From NCBI GenBank assembly GCA_020847975.1, contig JADLBD010000267.1:1-64000 (forward strand): 64,000 nt of DNA, written 5' to 3'. The notes below the pieces were generated by a model, which was given only the letters and a program-made list of their open reading frames with translations, ran no database searches and was not told where the DNA came from. Every line of letters starts with the position of its first letter. The first letter of the stretch is position 1. Below, piece by piece: positions 7,973-16,736 of this stretch. Position numbers and translations under genes: made by a program. This stretch comes from Bryobacterales bacterium (GTDB lineage Bacteria > Acidobacteriota > Terriglobia > Bryobacterales > Bryobacteraceae).

Positions 7973-10081
7973 TCACCGTCCGAGCGTCTTTGCCAGATAC
8001 TCGACAATCACGTTCACCTCCGCATCGGACGCCTGCGCGCCGCGGGCCACCATGTTCTGCACCACCGTCCTCCATTCCTGAGCATTCATGCGCTGGCTGG
8101 TTACCACCTCCACGGAATGGCACCCCATGCCGCAGGTCTTGTTCACCAGGTCCTTAGCGCCTCCGGGCGGCAGCGTCACGGGGGCATATGCGCCGACTTG
8201 CGGCATGCCTTGCCGGGCGGCGGCGGCCGCGGCCACGGCTTTCGACACGGAGACAGGCAGCGGTTTGCGAGGAACGTCCGGCAGGGCAAAGGCCACCAGC
8301 GTGTTGCTCGTGCCGCCTCCGAGAAAGCCGCCGCCTCCTGCCGCCATCAACGTTACGTACTGACGGCCGTCGCGGCCCATGTAGGTGATAGGGCTCGTGT
8401 GGCCGCTGGCCTCGAGGTTCGCCTCCCAGAGCAATTTGCCTGTCTTCGAGGCAAAAGCGTGGAAGCGGGAATCGTTGGTCGCGGCGATGAACACCACGCC
8501 GCCGGCAGTGGCGATGCTCCCGCCGAGGCTCAGCGTGCCGGTATCATGGACGCCGATCGCCTCGAGAGCGTCGATCCGTCCCAGCGGGGACCGCCAGGCG
8601 ATGTCGCCCGTGCCGAGGTTTACCGCAACCATCTCTCCGAACGGCGGATTCTGGCAGGGAATGTGGGTCTCCCGATTCCAGAAGCGGGCATAAGGCCCGT
8701 AGGCCGAAGCGCGCGCGTACCCATCGCCGCGCTTTTCCATGTGTCCCCATTGGGCCACGTTCATCACGTTGACGAACAGCATTCCCAGTTCCGGGTCCAC
8801 GGACACTCCGCCCCAGTTTCCGCCGCCGAGCGTGCTGGGGAAAAAGAGCGCATTGCCCTCGAGCGGGAGCGGCGTGTAGGGCTCGCCAATCTTCATGTGA
8901 TTTGTTTCAAACAATTCCTTGCAAAATCGTGCATGCTCGGGCGAGCGGTCGTACATCTCTTCGATGCGGAAGGTGTTCCTGGAAATCGGCGGCGGCTTCA
9001 CGGGGAACGGCTGGGTCTTCGAGGTTACTTCACCCGGAATCGATGTTTGCGGAACCTTGCGTTCTTCCATGCCGTACACGGGCTCTCCCGTAACACGATC
9101 AAAGACGAACAGCAGACCCATCTTGGTGGTCTGCGCCACCGCGGGAATGACGCGCCCGCCGCGGCGGATATCAAACAACGCCGGCGGAGCCGCAAGGTCA
9201 TAGTCCCAGATGTCGTGATGCACCAGTTGCTGATGCCATTTCTTCGCGCCGGTCCGCGCGTCCAGGGCGACCAGCGAGTTACCGTACAGGTTGTCGCCCA
9301 CTCGGTCAGCGCCATAGAAATCAGAGGTGGGCGAACCGAGCGGCGCGTAGACGATGCCGCGCTTGACGTCCACGGTGAAGAAGCCCCATACGTTGGTTCC
9401 GGAGCGGTTCTTCCAGGCGTCTTTGGGCCACGTCTCCGCGCCCGGTTCGCCCGGATGCGGCACGGTGTGGAAGGTCCACAGCAGCTTCCCCGTCTTCGCA
9501 TCCCAACCGCGAATGTCGCCATATGTGCCTGCCGAGGGAGCGCCTTCGCCGTTGCTGCTTCCCGTGATGACGACATCGCCAAACACGGCGGGCGGCGATT
9601 GGAGGGCGTAGCGGCCGTCTTTCAAGCCGTCCAATACGCCATTCTTCAGGTCTACGCGGCCCTCGTCCCCGAATCCCGGCGCTGGCTTGCCGGTGGTGAC
9701 ATCGAGGGCGAGCAACAGGTGGCCGTTGCCGGCGAATACGCGCGGATGCATTCCTTTTGCGCCCGGCCAGTAGGCCAGGCCGCGCAGCGCCATCGGCGAG
9801 GCGTCATACTTCCAAAGCAGTTCGCCGGTCTCGGGCACCAGCGCATAGACTCCGTCCGGCGCGGTGAAATACATCACACCGCCGATTAGAATGGGGATCG
9901 CCTCCGATCCGGGTTTGCCCGTACGGAATTTCCAGGCCGGCTTCAGGCGTTCGACATTGCCGGGGTGAATCTGGCGCAAAGGGGAGTAGCGCATGGCGCC
10001 GGGATCGTTTCCAAAGGACGGCCATTCGGACTGGGCGAACAGGGCCGCCGAGCATAGAATGAGAGCAAGAGATCGAATCAC
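7973..10081 (-). CDS. PQQ-type quinoprotein dehydrogenase with C-terminal heme motif
   Basis: 702 residues with a signal peptide (MIRSLALILCSAALFAQ). The opening (SEWPSFGNDPGAMRYSPLRQI) and repeated blades such as GGVMYFTAPDGVYALVPETGELLW and WDYDLAAPPALFD define an eight-bladed PQQ-dependent alcohol/glucose dehydrogenase propeller. The C-terminus adds about 75 residues with CGMGCH, a CxxCH heme c site, followed by helices typical of a small cytochrome (LAKTLGR end). So it should oxidise an alcohol or sugar in the periplasm and pass electrons through its own heme. The substrate is not evident. The start is GTG 10079-10081, preceded at 6 bases by TAGAGT with no Shine-Dalgarno. Confidence 0.88.
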   Translation of the reverse strand: MIRSLALILCSAALFAQSEWPSFGNDPGAMRYSPLRQIHPGNVERLKPAWKFRTGKPGSEAIPILIGGVMYFTAPDGVYALVPETGELLWKYDASPMALRGLAYWPGAKGMHPRVFAGNGHLLLALDVTTGKPAPGFGDEGRVDLKNGVLDGLKDGRYALQSPPAVFGDVVITGSSNGEGAPSAGTYGDIRGWDAKTGKLLWTFHTVPHPGEPGAETWPKDAWKNRSGTNVWGFFTVDVKRGIVYAPLGSPTSDFYGADRVGDNLYGNSLVALDARTGAKKWHQQLVHHDIWDYDLAAPPALFDIRRGGRVIPAVAQTTKMGLLFVFDRVTGEPVYGMEERKVPQTSIPGEVTSKTQPFPVKPPPISRNTFRIEEMYDRSPEHARFCKELFETNHMKIGEPYTPLPLEGNALFFPSTLGGGNWGGVSVDPELGMLFVNVMNVAQWGHMEKRGDGYARASAYGPYARFWNRETHIPCQNPPFGEMVAVNLGTGDIAWRSPLGRIDALEAIGVHDTGTLSLGGSIATAGGVVFIAATNDSRFHAFASKTGKLLWEANLEASGHTSPITYMGRDGRQYVTLMAAGGGGFLGGGTSNTLVAFALPDVPRKPLPVSVSKAVAAAAAARQGMPQVGAYAPVTLPPGGAKDLVNKTCGMGCHSVEVVTSQRMNAQEWRTVVQNMVARGAQASDAEVNVIVEYLAKTLGR

Positions 10082-10126
10082 CCCACTACTCTAACTCGCC
10101 CGGGTCATCTCGGCCATAATCTACCC
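10082..10126. promoter_or_regulatory. Divergent, apparently leaderless promoters
   Basis: The 45 bases between two divergent genes hold a minus-strand TAGAGT (10088-10093), 6 bases before GTG 10081, and a plus-strand CATAAT (10115-10120), 6 bases before ATG 10127. Neither start has a Shine-Dalgarno. If these are -10 elements, both mRNAs begin at or next to the start codon. The -35 boxes are weak. Confidence 0.4.
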
Positions 10127-12226
10127 ATGGATGGTCGTGTACTTCGGAGTCTGATGCTGCTGGCCGCAATCGCGGCGGTTGCCCCCGCGCAACCGCCGCC
10201 CGGCACAGTGGCGCACTATCGCATAATTGGCGTGACGGCCCCGCGCGCCTCGCTGGTCACATCGTTCACTCTCTCGCTCGGGCCGCGCGAGGAAGACCGG
10301 CAATGGGTCTCTCTAGCAGCCACGAAGGAGGACGGCGCCCAGTTCCGCGTTTGGCTGCTGAGCACGGGCGAACCCTCGCGCGCCGGCGCGGTCCGCTATC
10401 TGTTTCAAGAGGGGCGCGACGCCAAGCCCAGGGAATGTCGCAATGCGCTGAACGGCCGCGCCGTGCTTCCTTCCCAAGGCGATTGGGACCTGCTGCCCGC
10501 ACCGGCGCTCAGCTTTCCCCAGGAGGTACACTATCTGGGACATCGCTACAGCCGGGAGTCGCTCGAACAGCAGACTCCTGCGCCGGCGCCCGCGGCGGAC
10601 GTGGTATTGCTCCGGCCCGACCTTCTGATCGGCCCCGCCAGCAACACGAAGCAGAAGGACGAAACGCGCCGCTATGACGGCTCCGACTATGAACTGGTCC
10701 GGCTCACACGCGAGGATTACCGCCGCATGCGCGATGCCGGAATTACCTGCGTCCGCGTGGATGCGGAACAGGCGCCCTGGGCGGACGAACTCGGACTGTA
10801 CTACTGGGGGGCCGGCAATAGCCTCCCCTTCCCGGAAGCGCTCTATCGCAGCCAATACCTCGGACCTGCGCTCTTCCTCGATGAACCGGCGGTGGGGACG
10901 CGGGATCACGCCGTACGGCCGCGTTTCGCCAAGGACGAAGCGTTTCGCAAGTCGATTACGCCGAAGGGAATGTTCGAGGAATTCCGGAAATATTATGACC
11001 ATGCACTACGCGAGAGCGCTGCGCGGTCGCTGATCAAGGGTCTGCGCGCGCGGGCGGATGTGGACTTGGGCGACCTCGATTTTCCGCAAACGAACCTCTA
11101 CACCTGGGAGACGATGGTCAGCACCGCGGCCTATCAGCTTTCGCGCGATGCGCGCGTGCCCAATGCGATGGTCTTCGAGCCGCCCGGCCGCATCGGCACG
11201 CGCCGGACACTGCCTGAAATGGATATGACTTACGGCGTTCAACTGCCGCCCGACGATCCGAAGGCGCTCGCGGACATCATCTTCGGCTTCCTTCGCGGGG
11301 CTGCCCGGCTCACCGGAAAGCAGTGGGGCACGAGCATCTATGGAGCTTTCGAGCGCGCGGACGCACCCTGGTGGCTGACGCACGCATACGACTTGGGCGC
11401 GACACGATTCTTCTTCTGGGACAACTATCAACTCGCCTGCGTCCCTTTCGGCGAGGTGCTCATGCTCTCCCGTCATTTAAGCGAATACGCGCGCGCTCAT
11501 CCCCGTCCCGATCCCGGCCGGTTGCGGACCGCCGCGCAGACAGCCATCCTGCTGCCGCCGGGCTACGATCTGGGGCATGTGCAAACCGGCAAGGGAAGCA
11601 TGTGGGGTGTTGGGGAACTGAACCTGGAGAGGAAGAATGCCTACGGCATTTCGTATCGCACGGTGATGACGAACTTCTTCACGGAGATCGAACGCTGTTT
11701 CAAACTCGGCGTTCCTTACGACCTGTTGTGGGATCTGTCCGGGGCGCCAGCCACTGGTTACCGGGAGATTGTCCGGATTCGAGAGGATGGGAAAGTGGAG
11801 GTGCGAGAGGCTGAGAGAGTGACTGTTCTCGACCACGCAAGAACCCCACCCAGAATCAGCGGAGCGCCGCCCAAACTGACGCTGACGCTTTCCTCGCACG
11901 CGGCAAACGGCGTAACGGAGGTAACGGCGCGCGCCAGGGTCGAAGAAACCTCGGCGGCTGTCTACTACACCTACGGTGCGGACAATGAAGGTATCTATCG
12001 CAACGCCATGGTGGCCTGGGAATTGTATGGCCCTGAGGAGCAGGATCAGATCGTGCTGGTGCCCGATCACCTCAAGCCAAACGTAGTGATGGACAAGTTA
12101 GGCGGAACAGTGGAAGTCCGGTTTTCTCTGCGCCGACCGGGCACGTACCGGCTGCGGGCGTCGACGGTGGATGTGGCGGGGCGCACAACCGTCGAGTGGA
12201 TGCCCATCACGATAGGAGGACGGTGA
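10127..12226 (+). CDS. Large secreted protein, probable TIM-barrel glycosidase-like
   Basis: 699 residues with a signal peptide (LMLLAAIAAVAPAQ). The N-terminal 190 residues look like a beta-sandwich. The middle has features of a (beta/alpha)8 enzyme: DAGITCVRVDAEQAPW, LGPALFLDEPAVG, TSIYGAFERADAPWWLTHAYDLGATRFFFWD. The end is Ig-like. No family signature is certain. The Glu/Asp pairs (LDEPA, YGAFE) could be catalytic, but this is a guess. The next gene starts immediately after the stop and encodes another barrel-like secreted protein, so the two probably work together on one polymer. Confidence 0.6.
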   Translation: MDGRVLRSLMLLAAIAAVAPAQPPPGTVAHYRIIGVTAPRASLVTSFTLSLGPREEDRQWVSLAATKEDGAQFRVWLLSTGEPSRAGAVRYLFQEGRDAKPRECRNALNGRAVLPSQGDWDLLPAPALSFPQEVHYLGHRYSRESLEQQTPAPAPAADVVLLRPDLLIGPASNTKQKDETRRYDGSDYELVRLTREDYRRMRDAGITCVRVDAEQAPWADELGLYYWGAGNSLPFPEALYRSQYLGPALFLDEPAVGTRDHAVRPRFAKDEAFRKSITPKGMFEEFRKYYDHALRESAARSLIKGLRARADVDLGDLDFPQTNLYTWETMVSTAAYQLSRDARVPNAMVFEPPGRIGTRRTLPEMDMTYGVQLPPDDPKALADIIFGFLRGAARLTGKQWGTSIYGAFERADAPWWLTHAYDLGATRFFFWDNYQLACVPFGEVLMLSRHLSEYARAHPRPDPGRLRTAAQTAILLPPGYDLGHVQTGKGSMWGVGELNLERKNAYGISYRTVMTNFFTEIERCFKLGVPYDLLWDLSGAPATGYREIVRIREDGKVEVREAERVTVLDHARTPPRISGAPPKLTLTLSSHAANGVTEVTARARVEETSAAVYYTYGADNEGIYRNAMVAWELYGPEEQDQIVLVPDHLKPNVVMDKLGGTVEVRFSLRRPGTYRLRASTVDVAGRTTVEWMPITIGGR

Positions 12227-13396
12227 GTGAAACGCAGGAGTTTTCTTGGAAGCGCGCTCGCGGCCTTCGCCGCGGGAGAACCTGGGCGGGTCGATAGCGA
12301 CGGAATGCTGCTGCTCAACGGCAAGCGCACTTTTGTCCTCGGGCTATATCAACTTCCTCAGGGCACGGCCCCCTGGCGGCGGGCGGCGGATGCCGGATTC
12401 CATGTGGTGCACGCGGATCCGAAGCCGGACCAGTTGGCTCAGGCGCGCGCTCACAACATGCATGTCTGGCTCACCGTAGGCTCGAAGCGCAAACCGGAGG
12501 ACGAGGCGCGCATCCGGAAATTCATCGGGCAGTGGAAACAGCATCCGGAAGTTCTGTTTTGGGAGACCGAGGATGAGCCTTCGTTCGTATGGAAAAAGCC
12601 GAGGGAAGTTCGCATCCCGTCTGAGATCATTCGCGAAACCTACCGCCTTGTCAAATCGGCGGACCCGGCGCGGCCGCTCTATCTGAACCACTCGCCTACC
12701 AACCTCGTGAGCACGCTGGCGCGCTACAACCCCGGCGGCGATTTCCTCGCGACAGATATATACCCCGTCATTCCGCGCGGAATCCGCGAACAGTACGCGC
12801 TGTGGCCGGACGGGCAGCAGGGTGACCTGCTCAACTCCACCATCTCGCAAGTGGGCGCCTATACGGACAAGATGCGCCAGGTGGCGGGTCCGGCGCGCGG
12901 CGTATGGATGGTGCTGCAAGGGTTCGCCTGGGAGATGTTGCGGGAAAAAGACCGCGATCCGAGGATGATCCGCTATCCAACGATGGCGGAGACACGCTTC
13001 ATGGCTTTGCAGGCGATTGTCCACGGCGCAACCGGGCTGTTGTGGTGGGGCCTTTACCGCACGCCGCCGGAATCGGGATTGTGGGACAGCATCGCAGCCG
13101 TTGCCCGGGAGTTGAAGGGGCTTTCCGAAGAGTTGGCGGCCCGGCCGTTACGGGCCGGCGTCCAGATCGAGTATCACGACACCGGACACAGCCTCGATCG
13201 CGGGATCGAGTGGGTGCTCAAGCCATCAGCCAAGGGCAGCGTGCTCATCGCGGTCAACGCGGACAAGAATCCCGTGGAGGCCACCATGCGGCTGGGCGCG
13301 TGGCAGCGGAGGGAGTTGTTCGAGCCCTTCGGGGCGAGAGTGTTCCATCCGCAGGCATCCATCGCGCGGGGGCAAACCACCCATCCGGTACACTAG
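12227..13396 (+). CDS. Tat-exported TIM-barrel glycoside-hydrolase-like protein
   Basis: 389 residues from GTG 12227, supported by AGGAGG seven to twelve bases upstream and by direct abutment to the previous stop. The N-terminus MKRRSFLGSALAAFAAG has a twin-arginine motif. The barrel shows LNGKRTFVLGLYQLP, FWETEDEPSF, LNHSPTNLV, FLATDIYPV, GVWMVLQGFAWE and HGATGLLWWGLY, as in clan GH-A-like cellulase/beta-galactosidase-like hypothetical proteins of Acidobacteria and Planctomycetes. EDEPS is a plausible acid/base. The exact activity is unknown. A final strand domain (GSVLIAVNADKNPVEATMRL) resembles the C-terminal sheet of such hydrolases. Confidence 0.65.
   Translation: MKRRSFLGSALAAFAAGEPGRVDSDGMLLLNGKRTFVLGLYQLPQGTAPWRRAADAGFHVVHADPKPDQLAQARAHNMHVWLTVGSKRKPEDEARIRKFIGQWKQHPEVLFWETEDEPSFVWKKPREVRIPSEIIRETYRLVKSADPARPLYLNHSPTNLVSTLARYNPGGDFLATDIYPVIPRGIREQYALWPDGQQGDLLNSTISQVGAYTDKMRQVAGPARGVWMVLQGFAWEMLREKDRDPRMIRYPTMAETRFMALQAIVHGATGLLWWGLYRTPPESGLWDSIAAVARELKGLSEELAARPLRAGVQIEYHDTGHSLDRGIEWVLKPSAKGSVLIAVNADKNPVEATMRLGAWQRRELFEPFGARVFHPQASIARGQTTHPVH
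13389..13394 (+). promoter_or_regulatory. -10-like TACACT before arginase gene
   Basis: TACACT lies 8 bases before ATG 13403, which has no Shine-Dalgarno. It overlaps the stop codon of the preceding gene. It fits the leaderless pattern seen at several other genes here. No good -35 is visible. Confidence 0.35.
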
Positions 13397-13402
13397 AACC
13401 TG

Positions 13403-14317
13403 ATGCGCTGCTCGCAAATCGCTGTCATTGGCGCTCCCCTCGATCTCGGCGCCGGACGCCGCGGCGTGGACATGGGTCCTTCCGCCATCCGTGTGGCTAA
13501 TCTCGGCACGCGCATCGCCGCTCTCGGCTACGAGGTGGAAGACTTGGGCAACGTGGAAGTGAAGCAGGCCGAAAGCATTCCCACCGGCGAATCCACGGCC
13601 CGTTATCTCGATGAGATTGCTTTTACCTGCAAACGCCTCGCGGCCCTGGTGGAAAAGACGCTCGCCTCGGGGAAAATGCCTCTTGTGCTCGGCGGCGATC
13701 ATTCCGTTGCCATCGGTACCGTTTCCGGCCTGTCACGTCATTACCGGAAGCAGAAAAAATCCATCGGGCTGCTCTGGTTGGATGCACACGCCGATATGAA
13801 CACTCCCGAAACCTCCCCCAGCGGGAATGTGCATGGCATGCCGCTGGCCTGCATCACCGGCTACGGTCCACACGAACTGACGCGGATCTACGGCTATGAG
13901 CCGAAGGTGGATGCGCGAAACGTCGTGCTGGTGGGCATTCGCGACGTGGACCAACTCGAGAAGCCGCACGTCAAGCAATCCGGCGTGCACGCGTTCACCA
14001 TGCGCGACATCGATGAACGCGGGCTGCGCGCCGTGATGAAAGAAGCGATCGAGATCGCGTGCGCCGGCACCGAGGGCTTTCACCTTTCCTTCGACATGGA
14101 TGCCGTCGACCCGCAAATCGCGCCCGGCGTCGGCACTCCCGTGCGCGGCGGCATTACGTACCGCGAAGCTCATCTCGCCATGGAGATCGTCAATGACTCC
14201 GGCCGCATGCTCTCCATGGAAATGGTGGAAGTGAACCCGGTCATCGATGAGCGCAACCGCACCGCCGAGCTTGCGGTGGAATTGACCATGTCCGCCATGG
14301 GCAAGAGGATCCTGTGA
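13403..14317 (+). CDS. rocF: Arginase
   Basis: 304 residues, full length for bacterial arginase. It hydrolyses L-arginine to ornithine and urea using a two-manganese site. All metal ligands are visible: GGDHSVAIGT (His), WLDAHADMNTP (Asp-His-Asp) and SFDMDAVDPQIAPG (Asp-x-Asp). The substrate-loop NVHGMPLA is also present, which distinguishes arginase from agmatinase in this superfamily. It is the first of six genes joined by overlaps. Its GTGA junction with ddl means translation of the two is probably coupled, a pairing with no evident biochemical logic. Confidence 0.95.
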   Translation: MRCSQIAVIGAPLDLGAGRRGVDMGPSAIRVANLGTRIAALGYEVEDLGNVEVKQAESIPTGESTARYLDEIAFTCKRLAALVEKTLASGKMPLVLGGDHSVAIGTVSGLSRHYRKQKKSIGLLWLDAHADMNTPETSPSGNVHGMPLACITGYGPHELTRIYGYEPKVDARNVVLVGIRDVDQLEKPHVKQSGVHAFTMRDIDERGLRAVMKEAIEIACAGTEGFHLSFDMDAVDPQIAPGVGTPVRGGITYREAHLAMEIVNDSGRMLSMEMVEVNPVIDERNRTAELAVELTMSAMGKRIL

Positions 14318-15291
14318 AACTACGCGTGGCTGTCATCTACGGCGGGCGAAGCGGCGAGCATGAGATTTCGCTGCGCTCCGCCAAGTCCATCATCGAGGCG
14401 CTCGACCCGGATCGCTATCACGTCCTGCATTACCTCATCTCAAAGGAAGGCCGCTGGTCTCCGAAACCCATTCAGCCCGAACCGGGCGCGAATGCTCACA
14501 TCGATGTGGCGTTTCCCATCCTCCATGGCACGTTCGGCGAGGACGGCACAGTTCAGGGGCTGCTGGAACTCGCCGGGCTTCCCTACGTGGGCGCGGGCGT
14601 GTTCGCCTCCGCTGCCGCCATGGATAAAGACGCCATGAAACGCATATGCCGCGAGCGTGGTCTTCCCGTGGTGGAGTGCGTTGTGATGTCCTCCAACCGG
14701 CTCGACCCCGCGCTGCCTCCCCAACATTTTCCCTTTCCCATGTTCGTGAAGCCGGCCAATCTCGGATCGAGCGTCGGCATCTCGAAGGCCTCCAATCCTG
14801 AGGAACTCGCCGCCGCTCTTCAACTGGCCGCGCAGTTTGACCGCAAGGTGATTGTCGAACGCGCCATCATGGGGAAAGAACTCGAGTGCGCGGTCCTTGG
14901 CAACGAGGAACCGGAAGCCTCTCTGCCCTGCGAGATCCTGCCGTCCAGGGAATTCTACGATTACGAGGATAAGTACCTGCTCGATAAAGCGGAATGCATC
15001 ATCCCCGCTGACCTTTCCGCTTCGGACACGGCCGAACTGCGGCGAATCGCCGTCGAAGCCTACAAGGCCGTGCAGTGCGAAGGCATGGCGCGCGTGGATT
15101 TCCTCTACGAAGCGGCCACCGGCAAACTCTATCTGAACGAGATCAACACTATCCCCGGCTTCACCTCCATCAGCATGTTCCCCAAGATGTGGGAGCACAG
15201 CGGGCTGCCCATGCCCAAACTGGTGGACAAACTGATCGAACTCGCCTTGGCCCGGCATGAGGCTCGCAAGAACCTGCGGTATTCCCTGTGA
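14314..15291 (+). CDS. ddl: D-alanine--D-alanine ligase
   Basis: 325 residues. It makes D-Ala-D-Ala for peptidoglycan in the cytoplasm with ATP. The start GTG 14314 overlaps the arginase TGA. Motifs are N-terminal VIYGGRSGEHEISLRSAKS, then HGTFGEDGTVQGLLELAGLPYVG, ATP-grasp block FVKPANLGSSVGISKA, and C-terminal LNEINTIPGFTSISMFPKMW. The end of the protein overlaps the S41 protease gene by 4 bases. The arrangement couples a wall-precursor enzyme to a secreted processing protease. Confidence 0.95.
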   Translation: MKLRVAVIYGGRSGEHEISLRSAKSIIEALDPDRYHVLHYLISKEGRWSPKPIQPEPGANAHIDVAFPILHGTFGEDGTVQGLLELAGLPYVGAGVFASAAAMDKDAMKRICRERGLPVVECVVMSSNRLDPALPPQHFPFPMFVKPANLGSSVGISKASNPEELAAALQLAAQFDRKVIVERAIMGKELECAVLGNEEPEASLPCEILPSREFYDYEDKYLLDKAECIIPADLSASDTAELRRIAVEAYKAVQCEGMARVDFLYEAATGKLYLNEINTIPGFTSISMFPKMWEHSGLPMPKLVDKLIELALARHEARKNLRYSL

Positions 15292-16736
15292 TGCTCACGC
15301 TGCTTCCAGCCCTGCTTCTGTTCTTCGCCTCCGATGTCAGCGAACTCGACCATCTGCTCAAGAAATTCATCGATGTCTACGTAGCGGCTGATGAGAATGC
15401 GGCCGATCCGGTCAACCCGGAGCAGGCCATCTACCAGGGCGCCATTCCCGGCATGCTGCGCCGCCTCGATCCGCATTCCATCTTCTTCGATCCTGGCCAG
15501 TTCGAGCAGCTCAAGGAACTCGAAAAAAGCACCAAGAAGGGGTTTGGCAGCGTCGTCAGCGTGCTCCCCGGCCGCGTCATCTTTCTTCAAACGCTGCCCG
15601 GCACTCCGTCAGCGAAATCGGGGATCATGGCCGGCGACGAGATTGTTGCCATCAACAATATTCCCCTCTCGAGCCTCGACATGAATCAGCTGGTGCAGTT
15701 GCTCACCGAATCGCGCCAGCAGCAGGCCCGCGTCGATGTGCGCCGCGCCGGAAATGCCCGGCTGCTCTCCTTCGTCCTGACCCCGGAAGAAGTCGAATCC
15801 CCCGCCGTGGACCGCGCATTTCTCCTCAAACCGGGCGTAGGATTCGTGCGCATCACCAGCTTCGAGGCGGAAACCGGACCGCAACTCCAGCAAGCCATCG
15901 AGAAACTCGGCGGAGACAAATTGAAAGCGCTCGTCCTCGACCTGCGCAATAATCCAGGCGGAATCCTGCCCGCCGCGCTCGATGTCAACAGCCTCTTTCT
16001 CAAGCCCGGAACCAAGATCCTCACCATTCGCGGCCGCTCGAAGGAAACCGAAGAGGTGAAGGTTTCCGATAAAGCGAAACCGTACAACTTCCAGCTCGCC
16101 GTGCTCATCAATGGCCGCACGGCAAGCGCTTCGGAAATCGTCGCCGGCGCCATTCAGGATCACGATCGCGGGGTCGTGGTAGGCGAGCCGAGCTTCGGCA
16201 AGGGGCTGGTGCAGGGCGTGTATCCGCTCTCTTCTTCCACCGGTCTCGCGCTCACTACCGCCTATTACTACACCCCCAGCGGCCGTTCCATCCAGCATCC
16301 TCTTACGGGCGGCCAACTCGATGAAGTGACCCGCGCCAAGCAGCCAGAGTACAAGACGGACAAAGGCCGCATCGTGCGAGGAGGCGGCGGCATTCAGCCT
16401 GATGAAGTCATCTATCCGGAACCTTCGAACCGCTTCCGCGCCGTCGTCGACGCCACCGGCATTCTCACAACCTATGCCACCAGCTACCTGCTGAAGAACA
16501 AAGCCGGCCAAGATTTCGACGTCACTCCGGCGCTCCTCGACGACTTGAAAGTGTTCCTCTCGGAAAGCAAGATCCAGCCGGGTTTGAGCGAATGGTCGCG
16601 GGAGCGGGATTGGATCACCTCCCGGCTGAAGCAGGAAATTCTCAATCAGGCGGTCAGTGTCGCCAAGGGCGATGAGGTCGAGTTCGGGCGGGACCCGGTT
16701 GTGCGCGGGGGGCTGCGCCTGTTAGGGATAGAGTAA
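15288..16736 (+). CDS. S41 C-terminal processing peptidase (Ctp family)
   Basis: 482 residues with a short signal sequence (MMLTLLPALLLFFASD). The helical N-terminal region GMLRRLDPHSIFFDP is typical of the family. A PDZ domain follows (VVSVLPGRVIFLQTLPGTPS to AGDEIVAINN). The catalytic core has VLDLRNNPGGILPAALDV, GRTASASEIVAGAIQDHDRG with the nucleophilic Ser, and GEPSFGKGLVQ with the general-base Lys. It cleaves non-polar C-termini of periplasmic proteins. GTG 15288 (or ATG 15291) overlaps the ddl stop. Its own TAA overlaps the next ATG by one base. Confidence 0.93.
   Translation: MMLTLLPALLLFFASDVSELDHLLKKFIDVYVAADENAADPVNPEQAIYQGAIPGMLRRLDPHSIFFDPGQFEQLKELEKSTKKGFGSVVSVLPGRVIFLQTLPGTPSAKSGIMAGDEIVAINNIPLSSLDMNQLVQLLTESRQQQARVDVRRAGNARLLSFVLTPEEVESPAVDRAFLLKPGVGFVRITSFEAETGPQLQQAIEKLGGDKLKALVLDLRNNPGGILPAALDVNSLFLKPGTKILTIRGRSKETEEVKVSDKAKPYNFQLAVLINGRTASASEIVAGAIQDHDRGVVVGEPSFGKGLVQGVYPLSSSTGLALTTAYYYTPSGRSIQHPLTGGQLDEVTRAKQPEYKTDKGRIVRGGGGIQPDEVIYPEPSNRFRAVVDATGILTTYATSYLLKNKAGQDFDVTPALLDDLKVFLSESKIQPGLSEWSRERDWITSRLKQEILNQAVSVAKGDEVEFGRDPVVRGGLRLLGIE

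Noticed and set aside
5902-15291. Many long open frames antisense to the large genes
   Set aside because: They follow the codon-position bias of the opposite gene in GC-rich DNA, lack start signals and show no family blocks.
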